Shown: piece after piece, positions 33,677 through 41,520 of the stretch
How the letters are laid out: each line of letters begins with the position of its first letter
Position numbering within the stretch: position 1 is the first letter of the stretch
Assembly: GCF_902806685.2 (NCBI RefSeq)
Contig: NC_048557.2
Span: forward strand, 6,196,666-6,260,665
Length of the DNA: 64,000 nucleotides
Direction: 5' to 3'
Source of the DNA: Maniola hyperantus
Taxonomy: Eukaryota > Arthropoda > Insecta > Lepidoptera > Nymphalidae
The notes under the pieces: generated by a model
What the model saw: the letters and a program-made list of their open reading frames with translations, nothing else
Database searches by the model: none
Told to the model about the DNA's origin: nothing
Translations under genes and position numbers: made by a program

Positions 33677-34248
33677 GCGGATATCTAGTAGGTAGGGTAC
33701 ATCTACGATATCAATAAAGTTAACACATTGTTCTATGCATCCTGCATCCTGTGGAAACGGGATATATTTTTAGTAGAGTTCGGTATAAACTCGTAAAACT
33801 CCATTATAAATATGATGCGATAGCACGATAGTTAATTTTATGTAAACGGTTACAATAATAATCCGACGCGTTTGTTGTGGACTTCCGTACTAGAACAGCT
33901 GGGAATGATTTTATTATGTTCTTATATAATAGGTAGGTAGGTAGGTAATAGGTGTAATATACTACGAATTGTCAGTTTAAACGTAGCATGTTCATATTAG
34001 CTGTAACATAAAAATGCAACTCCTCAATATATCGAAGTAGGTTGCCTGCACATCGGATTGAAAGAGAGGTGATGCAAAATTATGTAGGTTACGTAGTTAG
34101 GCAATACGATTAAGACAATAGTATGTAAGATTTCTTTATTAGTATTGTTAGTCCATAAGCGAGAGTAGATCATAAGCCGGCTCTCAATAAACATCTTTCA
34201 CCGTTGCCGCATTTAATTATTACCATACGGCCACAACATATCTCAAGG
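33677..34248. other. No gene recognised
   Basis: Unassigned; a TAGG tetranucleotide run sits at 33,932-33,948. Confidence 0.4.
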
Positions 34249-34433
34249 TGTAGTGCGCGACAGGTCGAGATGGCAATTGGAGTGGGAACACCCGCACAGC
34301 CCCTGCGCTAAACCCGGTGCTGGCAAGCGTAACATAGGTAGTTTACGACAGAGATAACGCTCTACGAAGCCGAAATTAGCCGACTGTCTCTTTCTAAAGA
34401 TCGATGTTCATCACTTTTGGCTGCGTACACCTA
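34249..34433. mobile_element. Half of foldback D joined to half of foldback E
   Basis: 34,249-34,325 matches the left half of D ('GCGCGACAGGTCGAGATGG'). 34,333-34,433 matches one arm of E ('GATAACGCTCTACGAAGCCG', 'CACTTTTGGCTGCGTAC'). Both partners are truncated near where they meet. Confidence 0.55.
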
Positions 34434-34441
34434 ATTGCACA

Positions 34442-34807
34442 TAGGGTTGCCAGGTCGGCAAATCTAATAGCCGGACAGACCAGACAGTTTGGCCGGACAT
34501 TTGGGTACAAAGGCCGGAAACCCTACATTATTGAGGATTTTGTGTCTTATTATAGGTACGACAAAAAAATTGTATAGTATGTAAAAATCAAGCTTTTTTT
34601 ATTATTGTCATAAATCTTGTTGTCAGGCGGCACTGCCGCCTACGGGAGTGACCGACCGTCGACTCGCCTGCGCTCGGCCACACTCATTTGCGAAAATTGT
34701 AAAAAGCCTAACAAAAGCCGGACAAGCCGGACACCATTTATTTTGGCCGGACACGCAATCAAAAAGCCTACCTATGTCCGGCTTTATCCGGACGCCTGGA
34801 AACCCTA
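34442..34807 (+). mobile_element. hAT-M1, copy 2, with longer centre
   Basis: 366 bp. Termini 'TAGGGTTGCCAGGTCGGC' and 'CGCCTGGAAACCCTA'. Flanking 8-mers ATTGCACA (34,434-34,441) and ATTACACA (34,808-34,815) match at 7 of 8. The outer parts match the 29.0-kb copy. A central segment at about 34,567-34,705, including 'GGCGGCACTGCCGCCTACGG', is absent from that copy. Confidence 0.7.
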
Positions 34808-35126
34808 ATTACACACCGTTTTGTTCGCCAACTTGTCTTTGTTTTGAAATCTTCATTAAATCATTGATTGAACGTAGTTTGACAAACAAGTTCGATCATA
34901 CAAGCACCTTTATAGTCTTGCCCCTTCCACACAGAACAACACGTGCAAGTTCTTTGTGAAGGTGTCATAATGGCCGTTTCCTCCCATTGGATTTGACAAT
35001 CGCACAGGAAACTCTTTATTCGCCCGATCCAGTCGCTCGGGCAGTGGGCACGTATGATCCAGGTTCGATACTCGATTGAAGAATTTTTGAATTATTGCGT
35101 AAAAAGATTAGAACTATAATACCTAC

Positions 35127-35265
35127 CTATTAGCCTAGTGGTTAAGACGTGCGCCTCTTATTCGGGAGGTCGCGAGTTCGACCCCGAATACGCATCTCTA
35201 ACTTTTCGCAGTTAACGGTGAAGGAAAACATCGTGAGGAGACCTGCATATCTGAAAGTTATCTAT
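35127..35265 (+). mobile_element. SINE-1 5' half
   Basis: A box 'TAGCCTAGTGGTTAAGACG', B box region 'GAGTTCGACCCCGAATACGC', and body up to 'GGAAAACATCGTGAGGAGAC'. It stops where HEL-2 begins. Confidence 0.65.
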
Positions 35266-35266
35266 A

Positions 35267-35475
35267 ACTAGATAAACTACGTCCGCGTGGAATTAGGTTT
35301 TTTTAAAATCCCATGGGAACTCTTTGATTCCCCGGGGTAAAAAGTAAAAGTAGCCTATGTCACTCTCCAGGTCTTAAACTATACCTACCCATGCAAAAAA
35401 CCACGTCAATCCGTTGCTCCGTTGCGACGTGATTGAAGAACAAACAAACACACTTTCGCATTTATAATATGGGTA
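35267..35475 (-). mobile_element. HEL-2, minus strand
   Basis: The minus-strand 3' end is a damaged CTAG terminus ('AACTAGATAAACTACGTCCG'). It contains the complement of the 'GATAAAAAGTAGCC' block with a small local duplication (AAAAGT, 35,339-35,350), and runs to 'CGCATTTATAATATGGGTA'. Confidence 0.6.
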
Positions 35476-35496
35476 TTGATAGTAGTAGTGTCTGTC

Positions 35497-35570
35497 ACTC
35501 TACCAGTGCGGTGGTTTGGCAAGCAGATTCTATTGAGAAGAGCCGGCAAGAAAATTAAACATTAAAAATA
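35497..35570 (-). mobile_element. LINE 3' UTR fragment
   Basis: 'TTGAGAAGAGCCGGCAAGAA' parallels 'CGAGAAGAACCAGCAAGAAA' in the 3' region of the 54-kb LINE and has the same plus-strand orientation, so the element points to the minus strand. Confidence 0.5.
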
Positions 35571-35871
35571 CAAATCCATTATTTATTCGTGTTCGCGCCC
35601 ACTTTCTTTTCCATTCTCTTTCGTACAAAGAGGCTTCCTTAACATACACTTGGCAGGCCCTACAATGATTGTGTTGTAATTGCGCCATAGAACACGTGCT
35701 AAACCCGAGGGTCGCGCAAACAATGGGGGGTTACAACGCAATACACCTACGGGACCCTTTGTACTTTTGGTTGCGCGTGTGGCCCAAGCCATGAACACTG
35801 GCGTTTCTATTTACCTAGTTTCATTTATCACTAGACCCCCTTATAATTTATTCAAAATCAGTACCCTAATT

Positions 35872-36010
35872 ATAAATGCGAAAGTGTGTTTGTTTGTTGG
35901 TTTATTGGTTTGTCCTTCAATCACGTCGCAACGGTGCAATGGATTGACATAATTTTTGGCATGGGTATAGATAAAGACCTGGAGAGTGACATAGCTTACT
36001 TAGACATACT
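35872..36010 (+). mobile_element. HEL-2 5' part
   Basis: 'ATAAATGCGAAAGTGTGTTT' and 'CAATCACGTCGCAACGGTGC' up to 'TTTTTATCCCGCG'. The CTAG end is missing; a SINE-1-like 'GGCGATGGGTTGACGATGA' follows. Confidence 0.55.
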
Positions 36011-36070
36011 TTTTATCCCGCGCCGGCGATGGGTTGACGATGAAGATGGTGATGACTTGTAAAATATCAA

Positions 36071-36465
36071 AATCGCTCAACGCTTTTAACATGTAGGTAC
36101 ATTGTACGACGTACGTACATCACTCTGCCTACTAAACGAAAGAAATGGAAGATGTCTCCAAGTTCAACAAATAATAAACGATTTAGCTCTACCACCACTG
36201 ACAAATAAATACCTAAATCGCTCAGCGCTTGTAACATGTACCACACAGTACATTACCTTTGCCTACTAAACGAAAGAAATGGAAGATGTCTCCAAGATCG
36301 ACAAATTATAAACGATTTGACTGTACCTGGTACCACCCACTGACAAAATAAAATAAATCGCTCAACGCTTGTAACATGTACCACACAGTACATTACTCTG
36401 CCTACTAAGCGAAAGAAACGAAAGGCAGTTGTCTCCAAGATCGACAAATAATAAAGGATTCAATT
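36071..36465. repeat. Tandem array, three units of 110-145 bp
   Basis: Units begin with 'AATCGCTCA(A/G)CGCTT' at 36,071, 36,216 and 36,356. Each contains 'AACATGTA', 'CTGCCTACTAA(A/G)CGAAAGAAA' or a near version, and 'TGTCTCCAAG'. The copies are more diverged than those at 30 kb. No coding frame crosses the units. Confidence 0.75.
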
Positions 36466-36474
36466 GTAAGGGTT

Positions 36475-36560
36475 GGTCATTGTTGTTCCATGAGGGTTGT
36501 TTACTATGAAAATCGCTGCACAGTTTTTAAAGGGGTGTGAAATCAAATTAACCAAATAAC
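36475..36560 (+). repeat. Short repeat shared with 37,853-37,930
   Basis: 'TTTTTAAAGGGGTGTGAAAT' with preceding 'ATGAAAATCG' occurs in both places, giving about 80 bp of similarity. The class is unknown. Confidence 0.55.
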
Positions 36561-36619
36561 CAAGTAACTTCATGGATAGATATCCTAGATTTAGGAGACA
36601 TGATATGAAGCTACAATAT

Positions 36620-36947
36620 CAATAGGCTACTTGACAATTTTTTTAAGTTGGTCTTAAATGGTTAATATTTGTCCTATTATATCAAAAAAATTAACACTAT
36701 ATTTATATTATATATTTATAACCACAGGGTTATACTGTTGTTTACAAATGCATGACGTCAGAGCACAGATAATCTATCGGCCAAACATGGCCGACAGTGT
36801 TTTCACCTGTCTAAGAAAAATATTTTTTTAAATTAAAGTTTTACGGTTTTTAGGGCGCAAAAAAATATAGTGTTAATTTTTTTGATATAATAGGACAAAT
36901 ATTAACCATTTAAGACCAACTTAAAAAAATTGTCAAGTAGCCTATTG
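36620..36947. mobile_element. Foldback element with 85-bp perfect inverted ends
   Basis: Arms 36,620-36,704 and 36,863-36,947 are complementary at all positions I checked, without an indel, and the loop is 158 bp. Outer ends are CAATAGGCTAC and GTAGCCTATTG. No convincing target duplication or gene. A MITE or foldback element; perfect arms imply recent origin or gene conversion between arms. Confidence 0.8.
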
Positions 36948-37003
36948 CCACCGTCAAATCCATTATTAAAACACTTTCTGACCAACAGAGTTGTTCACAT
37001 CAG

Positions 37004-37202
37004 TTTGTTGGTTTATTGGTTTGTTAGTTTGTCCTTCAATCACGTCGCAACGGTGCTACGGATTGACGTGATTTATTTGCATGGGTATAAATAATGACCT
37101 GGAGAGTGACACAGGCTACTTTTTATCCCGGAAAATCAAAGAGTTCCCACGGGATTTTTAAAAACCTAATTCCTCGCGGATGAAGTCGCGGGCATCAGCT
37201 AG
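37004..37202 (+). mobile_element. HEL-2, 3'-complete
   Basis: From 'GTTTGTTGGTTTATTGG' through 'CAATCACGTCGCAACGGTGC' and 'TTTTTATCCCGGAAAATC' to GCATCAGCTAG, followed by T. The subterminal 'GCGGATGAAGTCGCG' gives a short GC hairpin like that of HEL-1, so the two families may share a 3' end. Confidence 0.65.
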
Positions 37203-37386
37203 TATGGAATAAATTGCCTAACGATGTGCTCATGTCAAGTTCTGTTAACCAGTTCAAGAATAAGTAGATTAGATATAACATTTACAAAACTCGAAGCACT
37301 TCTGATATAGACGCATCAGCGAAAGCTGCTTAGTCTATTAAAAATAACTAGATAATAATAGAGATAGATTTAAAAAAAATGCTAAG

Positions 37387-37522
37387 TATAGTACGCGACC
37401 ATCGAGATGGTTGAGGGTGGGGACGCCCCGCACACCCGCACGTCACCCGCGCTATCCCGCACCGGGTAAACGTCCCTCCGCCTTATACTTCGATTGCCAT
37501 CTCTATCTGTCGCGTACTATAC
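37387..37522. mobile_element. Foldback D, intact and compact
   Basis: 'TATAGTACGCGAC' on the left and 'CTGTCGCGTACTATA' on the right. The centre 'CACGTCACCCGCGCTATCCC' is the reference used to recognise the hAT insertion in the 29-kb copy. Confidence 0.65.
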
Positions 37523-37567
37523 CTGCTCAGTTTCAGGATTCTAAGTCAATGGAAAGTATACCGTAAG

Positions 37568-37713
37568 CAGTGGCGTGCAGGTCATAGAGGCATAAATGCA
37601 CTGCTTACCCCAGCTGTAATAGCTCAATGCATATTTTTCATTATGACCTGCCAGTAAACAGGTTCTCACCTAACTAATGCCTACCCTGGCTTCAAACCCT
37701 GTGCACGCCACTG
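37568..37713 (+). mobile_element. hAT-M2, copy 1
   Basis: 146 bp. Ends CAGTGGCGTGCAGG and GTGCACGCCACTG. The 8-mer ACCGTAAG precedes it (37,560-37,567) and TCCGTAAG follows after two extra bases (37,716-37,723), a 7-of-8 degenerate duplication. Non-coding. Confidence 0.7.
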
Positions 37714-37724
37714 AGTCCGTAAGG

Positions 37725-37835
37725 TACCTATAGGTTTTGATTCCCTTGACGAGTCTTGACAGTCACGACAAACAGACAGACAACGAAGTGATCCTATAAG
37801 GGTTCGTTTATTTTTGTGGAGATACGGAACCGTTA
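37725..37835 (+). repeat. Repeat C right-end fragment
   Basis: 'AACAGACAGACAACGAAGTG' and 'CCTATAAGGGTTCG' followed by 'ATACGGAACCG' match the end of the 32.4- and 62.7-kb copies. Confidence 0.55.
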
Positions 37836-37852
37836 CAAACAGTCGGAAGGGA

Positions 37853-37930
37853 GCTGCCCATTGTTATTCGATGGGGTTTATTTAGTATGAAAATCGATGT
37901 AAAGTTTTTAAAGGGGTGTGAAATCAAATT
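37853..37930 (+). repeat. Second copy of the 36.5-kb short repeat
   Basis: 'GCCCATTGTTATTCGATGGG' to 'AAAGGGGTGTGAAATCAAAT' aligns with 36,475-36,560 with scattered substitutions. Confidence 0.55.
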
Positions 37931-38089
37931 AAGCGAATGCTCAGCACGACAGTAATTGGCCAATCAAGCCTTATTCTGGCAAATTGACTCGGTGAGGTGG
38001 AATTTATTAGGTACGTACCTACCTATTGGGTTTTTTTGGCTGTTTATTAGGAGCCTATATTGAAATTTTTGCGACTGCTTGAAGCTTTT

Positions 38090-38378
38090 TGGGGTTCCGT
38101 TCCCGAAGGATGCCAACAGAACTCTATTACTAAGCCTCCGCTATCTGTCCGTCTGTCTGTCAGCGGGCTGTACCTACCTACCTACTTAACTCATGAACCT
38201 TAATAGGTACTTAGAGTTGAAATTTTCACAGAATGTGTATTTCTATTGCCGCTATAACAACAAATAATAAAAATTTCAAAATTAGTGCCACGAAAGTTTA
38301 AAAGAAATCGGTTATTAACATGATGCTACGGATCCCTTCGTGTGCGAGTCCCTACGGCACGCACTTGACCGATTTTTA
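38090..38378 (-). repeat. Repeat C, minus strand
   Basis: Holds 'TGTATTTCTATTGCCGCTAT' (complement of the internal block) and ends 'CACTTGACCGATTTTTAGGG'. In place of the usual GTATCT it has a TACC tetranucleotide run at 38,170-38,184. Confidence 0.6.
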
Positions 38379-38595
38379 GGGTTCCGTATCCGTACCAGAA
38401 GGGTGCCAAGGCGGTACCTATGCCATTAGAGAGTTCCAATGTCTACCTTCCACTTTCAATGTTAAAACCATCCACTGTTATCCAAACTTCCAAACCACAC
38501 GTGAATGCTCAATCAGACATTTAAAAGTAATCGAAAAACCAGTCATCAGAATTTCGACTACATAACAATACATATAGGTATGGAAAGTGGAATTA

Positions 38596-38627
38596 AACTA
38601 GCGGCACGCTATGATGGCCGGTTTGAC
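38596..38627 (+). repeat. Left terminal inverted repeat
   Basis: 32 bp, starting AACTAGCGGC and ending CCGGTTTGAC. It matches the right end at 31 of 32 positions and is preceded by TA. Confidence 0.85.
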
Positions 38628-39169
38628 GTTTGTCCGCTCATGAAGTTCCGTATTAATTGATAACGACTTTGAAGGAAATAATTGTATTACTTTATTGACG
38701 ATAGTGATGTGCAGAGATTCATAAATTTTATCGAATGTAGTTTTAGGTTTAGGACTCAAAATTTATTTATTAAATTGATTTCTTAAATGTATACAAGTGT
38801 AGAAAAATCAGTTTGCACCATTTAAGGGGTGAATGTACTTGTGAATATGAACAATTTTCACTATGTGGACAAACCTCTGAAATCGCAAAAAAATATCAAT
38901 AAATTTTTAAAAATGGAATCTAATACGATCGTCACATAGGATCGCTGGCTAGCACAACTACTACCTCCGGCAAACTCGCGTCAATGCTCAATGCAAAACA
39001 AAGCAGTTTCGAATTGACGTTGCTTCGAAAAGTATAAACTGTCAGTGCAATGCGATTGTGATATAGTTTTGACCTGGCTTTGGATTTCAAATATTGATAC
39101 TGCATTACTGTTGACCCTTGCTCGTTAATTTGGACTCTGTTCAAGCCCTTTGTTGTGGATTTCGTCGAT

Positions 39170-40508
39170 ATGACCGAACGTACGCAGAGAACTGTTCTAA
39201 ATAGTCAGACACGTGAGTTCCTAATACGCCTTCGTAACTATTTCGATCGTGAAGCTCAAATGGAGGGCCAATTTTACCTATAACGTCAGTGGTTGAACGC
39301 GTAGCTGATGCGCTTAATATTGGACAACGAACTGTTAGACGGATAACTAAAAAAAAATATGGCGAGACTGGCACAGAAGAAAATAAACTTCACACACCAA
39401 AAAAGAGAAAACGAGCAAAACCAGTCGTAGGCATCGATAGCTTTGATGCCGATGCTATCCGAAGACATGTTTACGGCTACTATTTACAGAAGGAGTATCC
39501 AACAAGAAAAAAGTTGGTGCATTCACTGAAGGAAGCTGGATTATTCTTCGGTGGGGAAAGTTCTTTAACGAAGATTTGAAGACCATTGGATTTCGATACA
39601 AAAAATGTAACAAACGCAAAATATTGATGGAAAGATTTGATATAGCGATGGCAAGGTATACTTTTTTACGGCAAGTGAAAGAAATCAAAAATTGGCAAAA
39701 TGTTGTGTTCTTGGATGAAACATGGCTTAATGCTAACCATACTGTAGGCCGTTCTTGGAACGATGACACAGCAGCATCTACTTCCAAAGTTCCTGTAGGA
39801 AAAGGATCGCGACTTATAATTTGTCACGCCGGAACCATCAACGGGTTTGTCGAAGGTTCTCTCATGGCTTTTGCGTCAAAAACCACTGGAGACTATCATG
39901 AAGACATGAATGGAGAAAAGTTTACTGAATGGTTTACCTCAATGTTGTGTAGCCTCCCTGAACCATCTATTATAATTATGGACAACGCCCCATACCACTC
40001 GATGCAAATTGACAAGCCACCTGCCCAATCCCAAAAGAAAGCTGATATCGTCGCATGGCTTCGTAAAAATGGCGTAGATGCAAACATGAATATGTTAAAA
40101 GCGGAATTAGTACGTCTTTTAAAAGAAAACAAACCAACCAAGATCCGATACGTCATTGACGAAATAGCATTAGAACATGGGCACAGAGTTATACGGTTAC
40201 CGCCTTACCATTGTGAGTATAATGCGATTGAGTTGGTGTGGGCTCAAATTAAGGGATATGCTGCAAGACACAATACAGAACCCCCATTTACCACAAAAAA
40301 AATGCTAAAATTATTAGAAGAAGCTTGTGAACATGTGACTAAAGGAGACTGGGAAAAGGTTGTGAATAGAACTGTTAAATTAATAAGGGAAGATTATGAA
40401 AGAGATGTGAAAATAGATAATATTATAGAAAACGAACATATAATTATTAATGTATGTGATGATAGCAGTGACGACAGTGAAAATAGTAGTATGGACGAAT
40501 CTGATTAA
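39170..40508 (+). pseudogene. DD82E-type transposase, broken by two apparent -1 shifts
   Basis: This would be a cut-and-paste transposase of about 445 residues acting on the 32-bp ends. Segment 1 (ATG at 39,170, frame 2) reads 'FLIRLRNYFDREAQ'. Segment 2 (frame 1, open 39,253-39,576) has a helix-turn-helix-like 'VVERVADALNIGQRTVRRI' and a second DNA-binding-like region to 'GESSLTKI'. Segment 3 (frame 3, 39,576-40,508) is the catalytic domain. Catalytic residues by position: D at 39,714 ('FLDETW'), D at 39,981 ('MDNAPYHS'), E at 40,230 ('YNAIELVW'); I count 88 and 82 residues between them. The C-terminus is acidic ('DDSSDDSENSSMDESD'). Each break would be explained by one missing base, in an A run near 39,258 and a T run near 39,575. 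That could be decay, sequencing error or, less likely, programmed frameshifting. Confidence 0.85.
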
Positions 40509-40614
40509 TTATGGCCTTTTGTGGCACCTTTTTCGGTATCTTTTGTATTCATATGTTTCTTGTGTGCATATAAAGTATGTATATTCATTTTCGTTCAAAT
40601 ATTCAGTTCGTTCA

Positions 40615-40629
40615 AATAAATTAAATAAA
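40615..40629 (+). terminator. Transposase mRNA polyadenylation signals
   Basis: Two AATAAA hexamers at 40,615-40,620 and 40,624-40,629, about 110 bp after the stop and still inside the element. Plausible eukaryotic 3' end signals, though such hexamers are common in AT-rich DNA. Confidence 0.4.
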
Positions 40630-40735
40630 CATATACATTTTTGTTTTATTAAACCTATTTAATCAGGTACAAAAACAAAACTTAATTGTTTTTTGTTCGA
40701 GAATAAATTGACATTCCACATCACTATTGTAATGT

Positions 40736-40767
40736 GTCAAACCGGCCATCATAGCGTGCCGCTAGTG
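40736..40767 (-). repeat. Right terminal inverted repeat
   Basis: 32 bp reading GTCAAACCGG...GCCGCTAGTG on the plus strand, followed by TA. It is the complement of the left end apart from the outermost base. Confidence 0.85.
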
Positions 40768-40769
40768 TA

Positions 40770-41329
40770 GTTATCACGTTTCATGTTGTAGCAAGATGTT
40801 TGATTTCTCGCTCGTGTACTAGATGGCGCTAGACAGCGATTATCTTGCGCTAAAGTTCAGCTGATTATGAGATATAAGTGTCAGTACATCACAATATTAA
40901 GTCAGACAGACGGAACCCCACTTGGTTCCTAGAACACATTTTAATTTTTTTAATTTTTTTAAAGCGTTCGTGATATTTTTATCATAGAATCGCTCATATC
41001 ATTATCTTGTCAGAATCCATATAAAATTATTCTATACTAGGTATACTAATAAATAAAATTAAAGTGTCTGTCTATAATTTAGAAATAACTACCTCAAATT
41101 CAGCTCATTATGGTTATTTGAACTGTACCAATACTGAATCACACGTTTCTAGAATTTTTGTCCGTGTGTCTGTCTGTTTGAACGGGCCAATCTTCGGAAC
41201 AGCTGAACCTGTTTTGACGGGACTTTCACAGACAAGTTGAGGATTAACCAAGGAGTAACATAGGCTACTTTTTAACCGACTTTCATTCCTCGATTCCGAC
41301 TTCTGTGCCATCGTGCAAGGTTATGTAGG
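40770..41329. other. No gene; CTCF-like word at 40,821
   Basis: Unassigned DNA. 'AGATGGCGCT' at 40,821-40,830 resembles the insect CTCF core (AGRKGGCGC as I recall). It is a single short match and not compelling alone. Confidence 0.3.
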
Positions 41330-41520
41330 TCGTAGGTACGTACCTACCTACTTTATAATTTACATGACGGCCATTTTGGAATTTTTATTAGGATTTGTTT
41401 TTATAGCGGAAATAGAAATACCTAGGTATACACTCGATGAAAATTTCCTACTACCTACCTATTACGGTTCATGAGATACAGCCCGCTTATAGACAGACGG
41501 ACCGACTGACAGTAGAGTTA
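41330..41520 (+). repeat. Repeat C, middle part
   Basis: 'TTTATAGCGGAAATAGAAAT' and 'ATTACGGTTCATGAGATACA' match other copies, with TACC/TAGG insertions at 41,338-41,350 and 41,420-41,436 relative to the 9.4-kb copy. Confidence 0.55.

Larger units (their letters stand above)
38596..40767 (+). mobile_element. IS630-Tc1-mariner-type transposon, DD82E-like, long copy
   Basis: 2,172 bp flanked by TA on both sides (38,594-38,595 and 40,768-40,769). Ends are defined by comparison with the second copy at 60.9-62.0 kb. The 32-bp inverted ends differ at the first base only (AACTAGCGGCACGC versus CACTAGCGGCACGC). 'ATAGTGATGTG' occurs near both ends in inverted orientation and might be a transposase site (inference). 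It carries one transposase gene and two AATAAA signals after the stop (40,615 and 40,624). The DD82E spacing resembles the group I recall as 'Sailor'; that needs a search. Confidence 0.85.

Noticed and set aside
33930..33950. Telomere-like repeats (TAGG runs)
   Set aside because: The unit is TAGG, not TTAGG; runs are short, interstitial and found throughout the window.
40820..40832. CTCF site
   Set aside because: A single 10-bp match in 64 kb is expected to occur by chance at a noticeable rate. Mentioned but not claimed.
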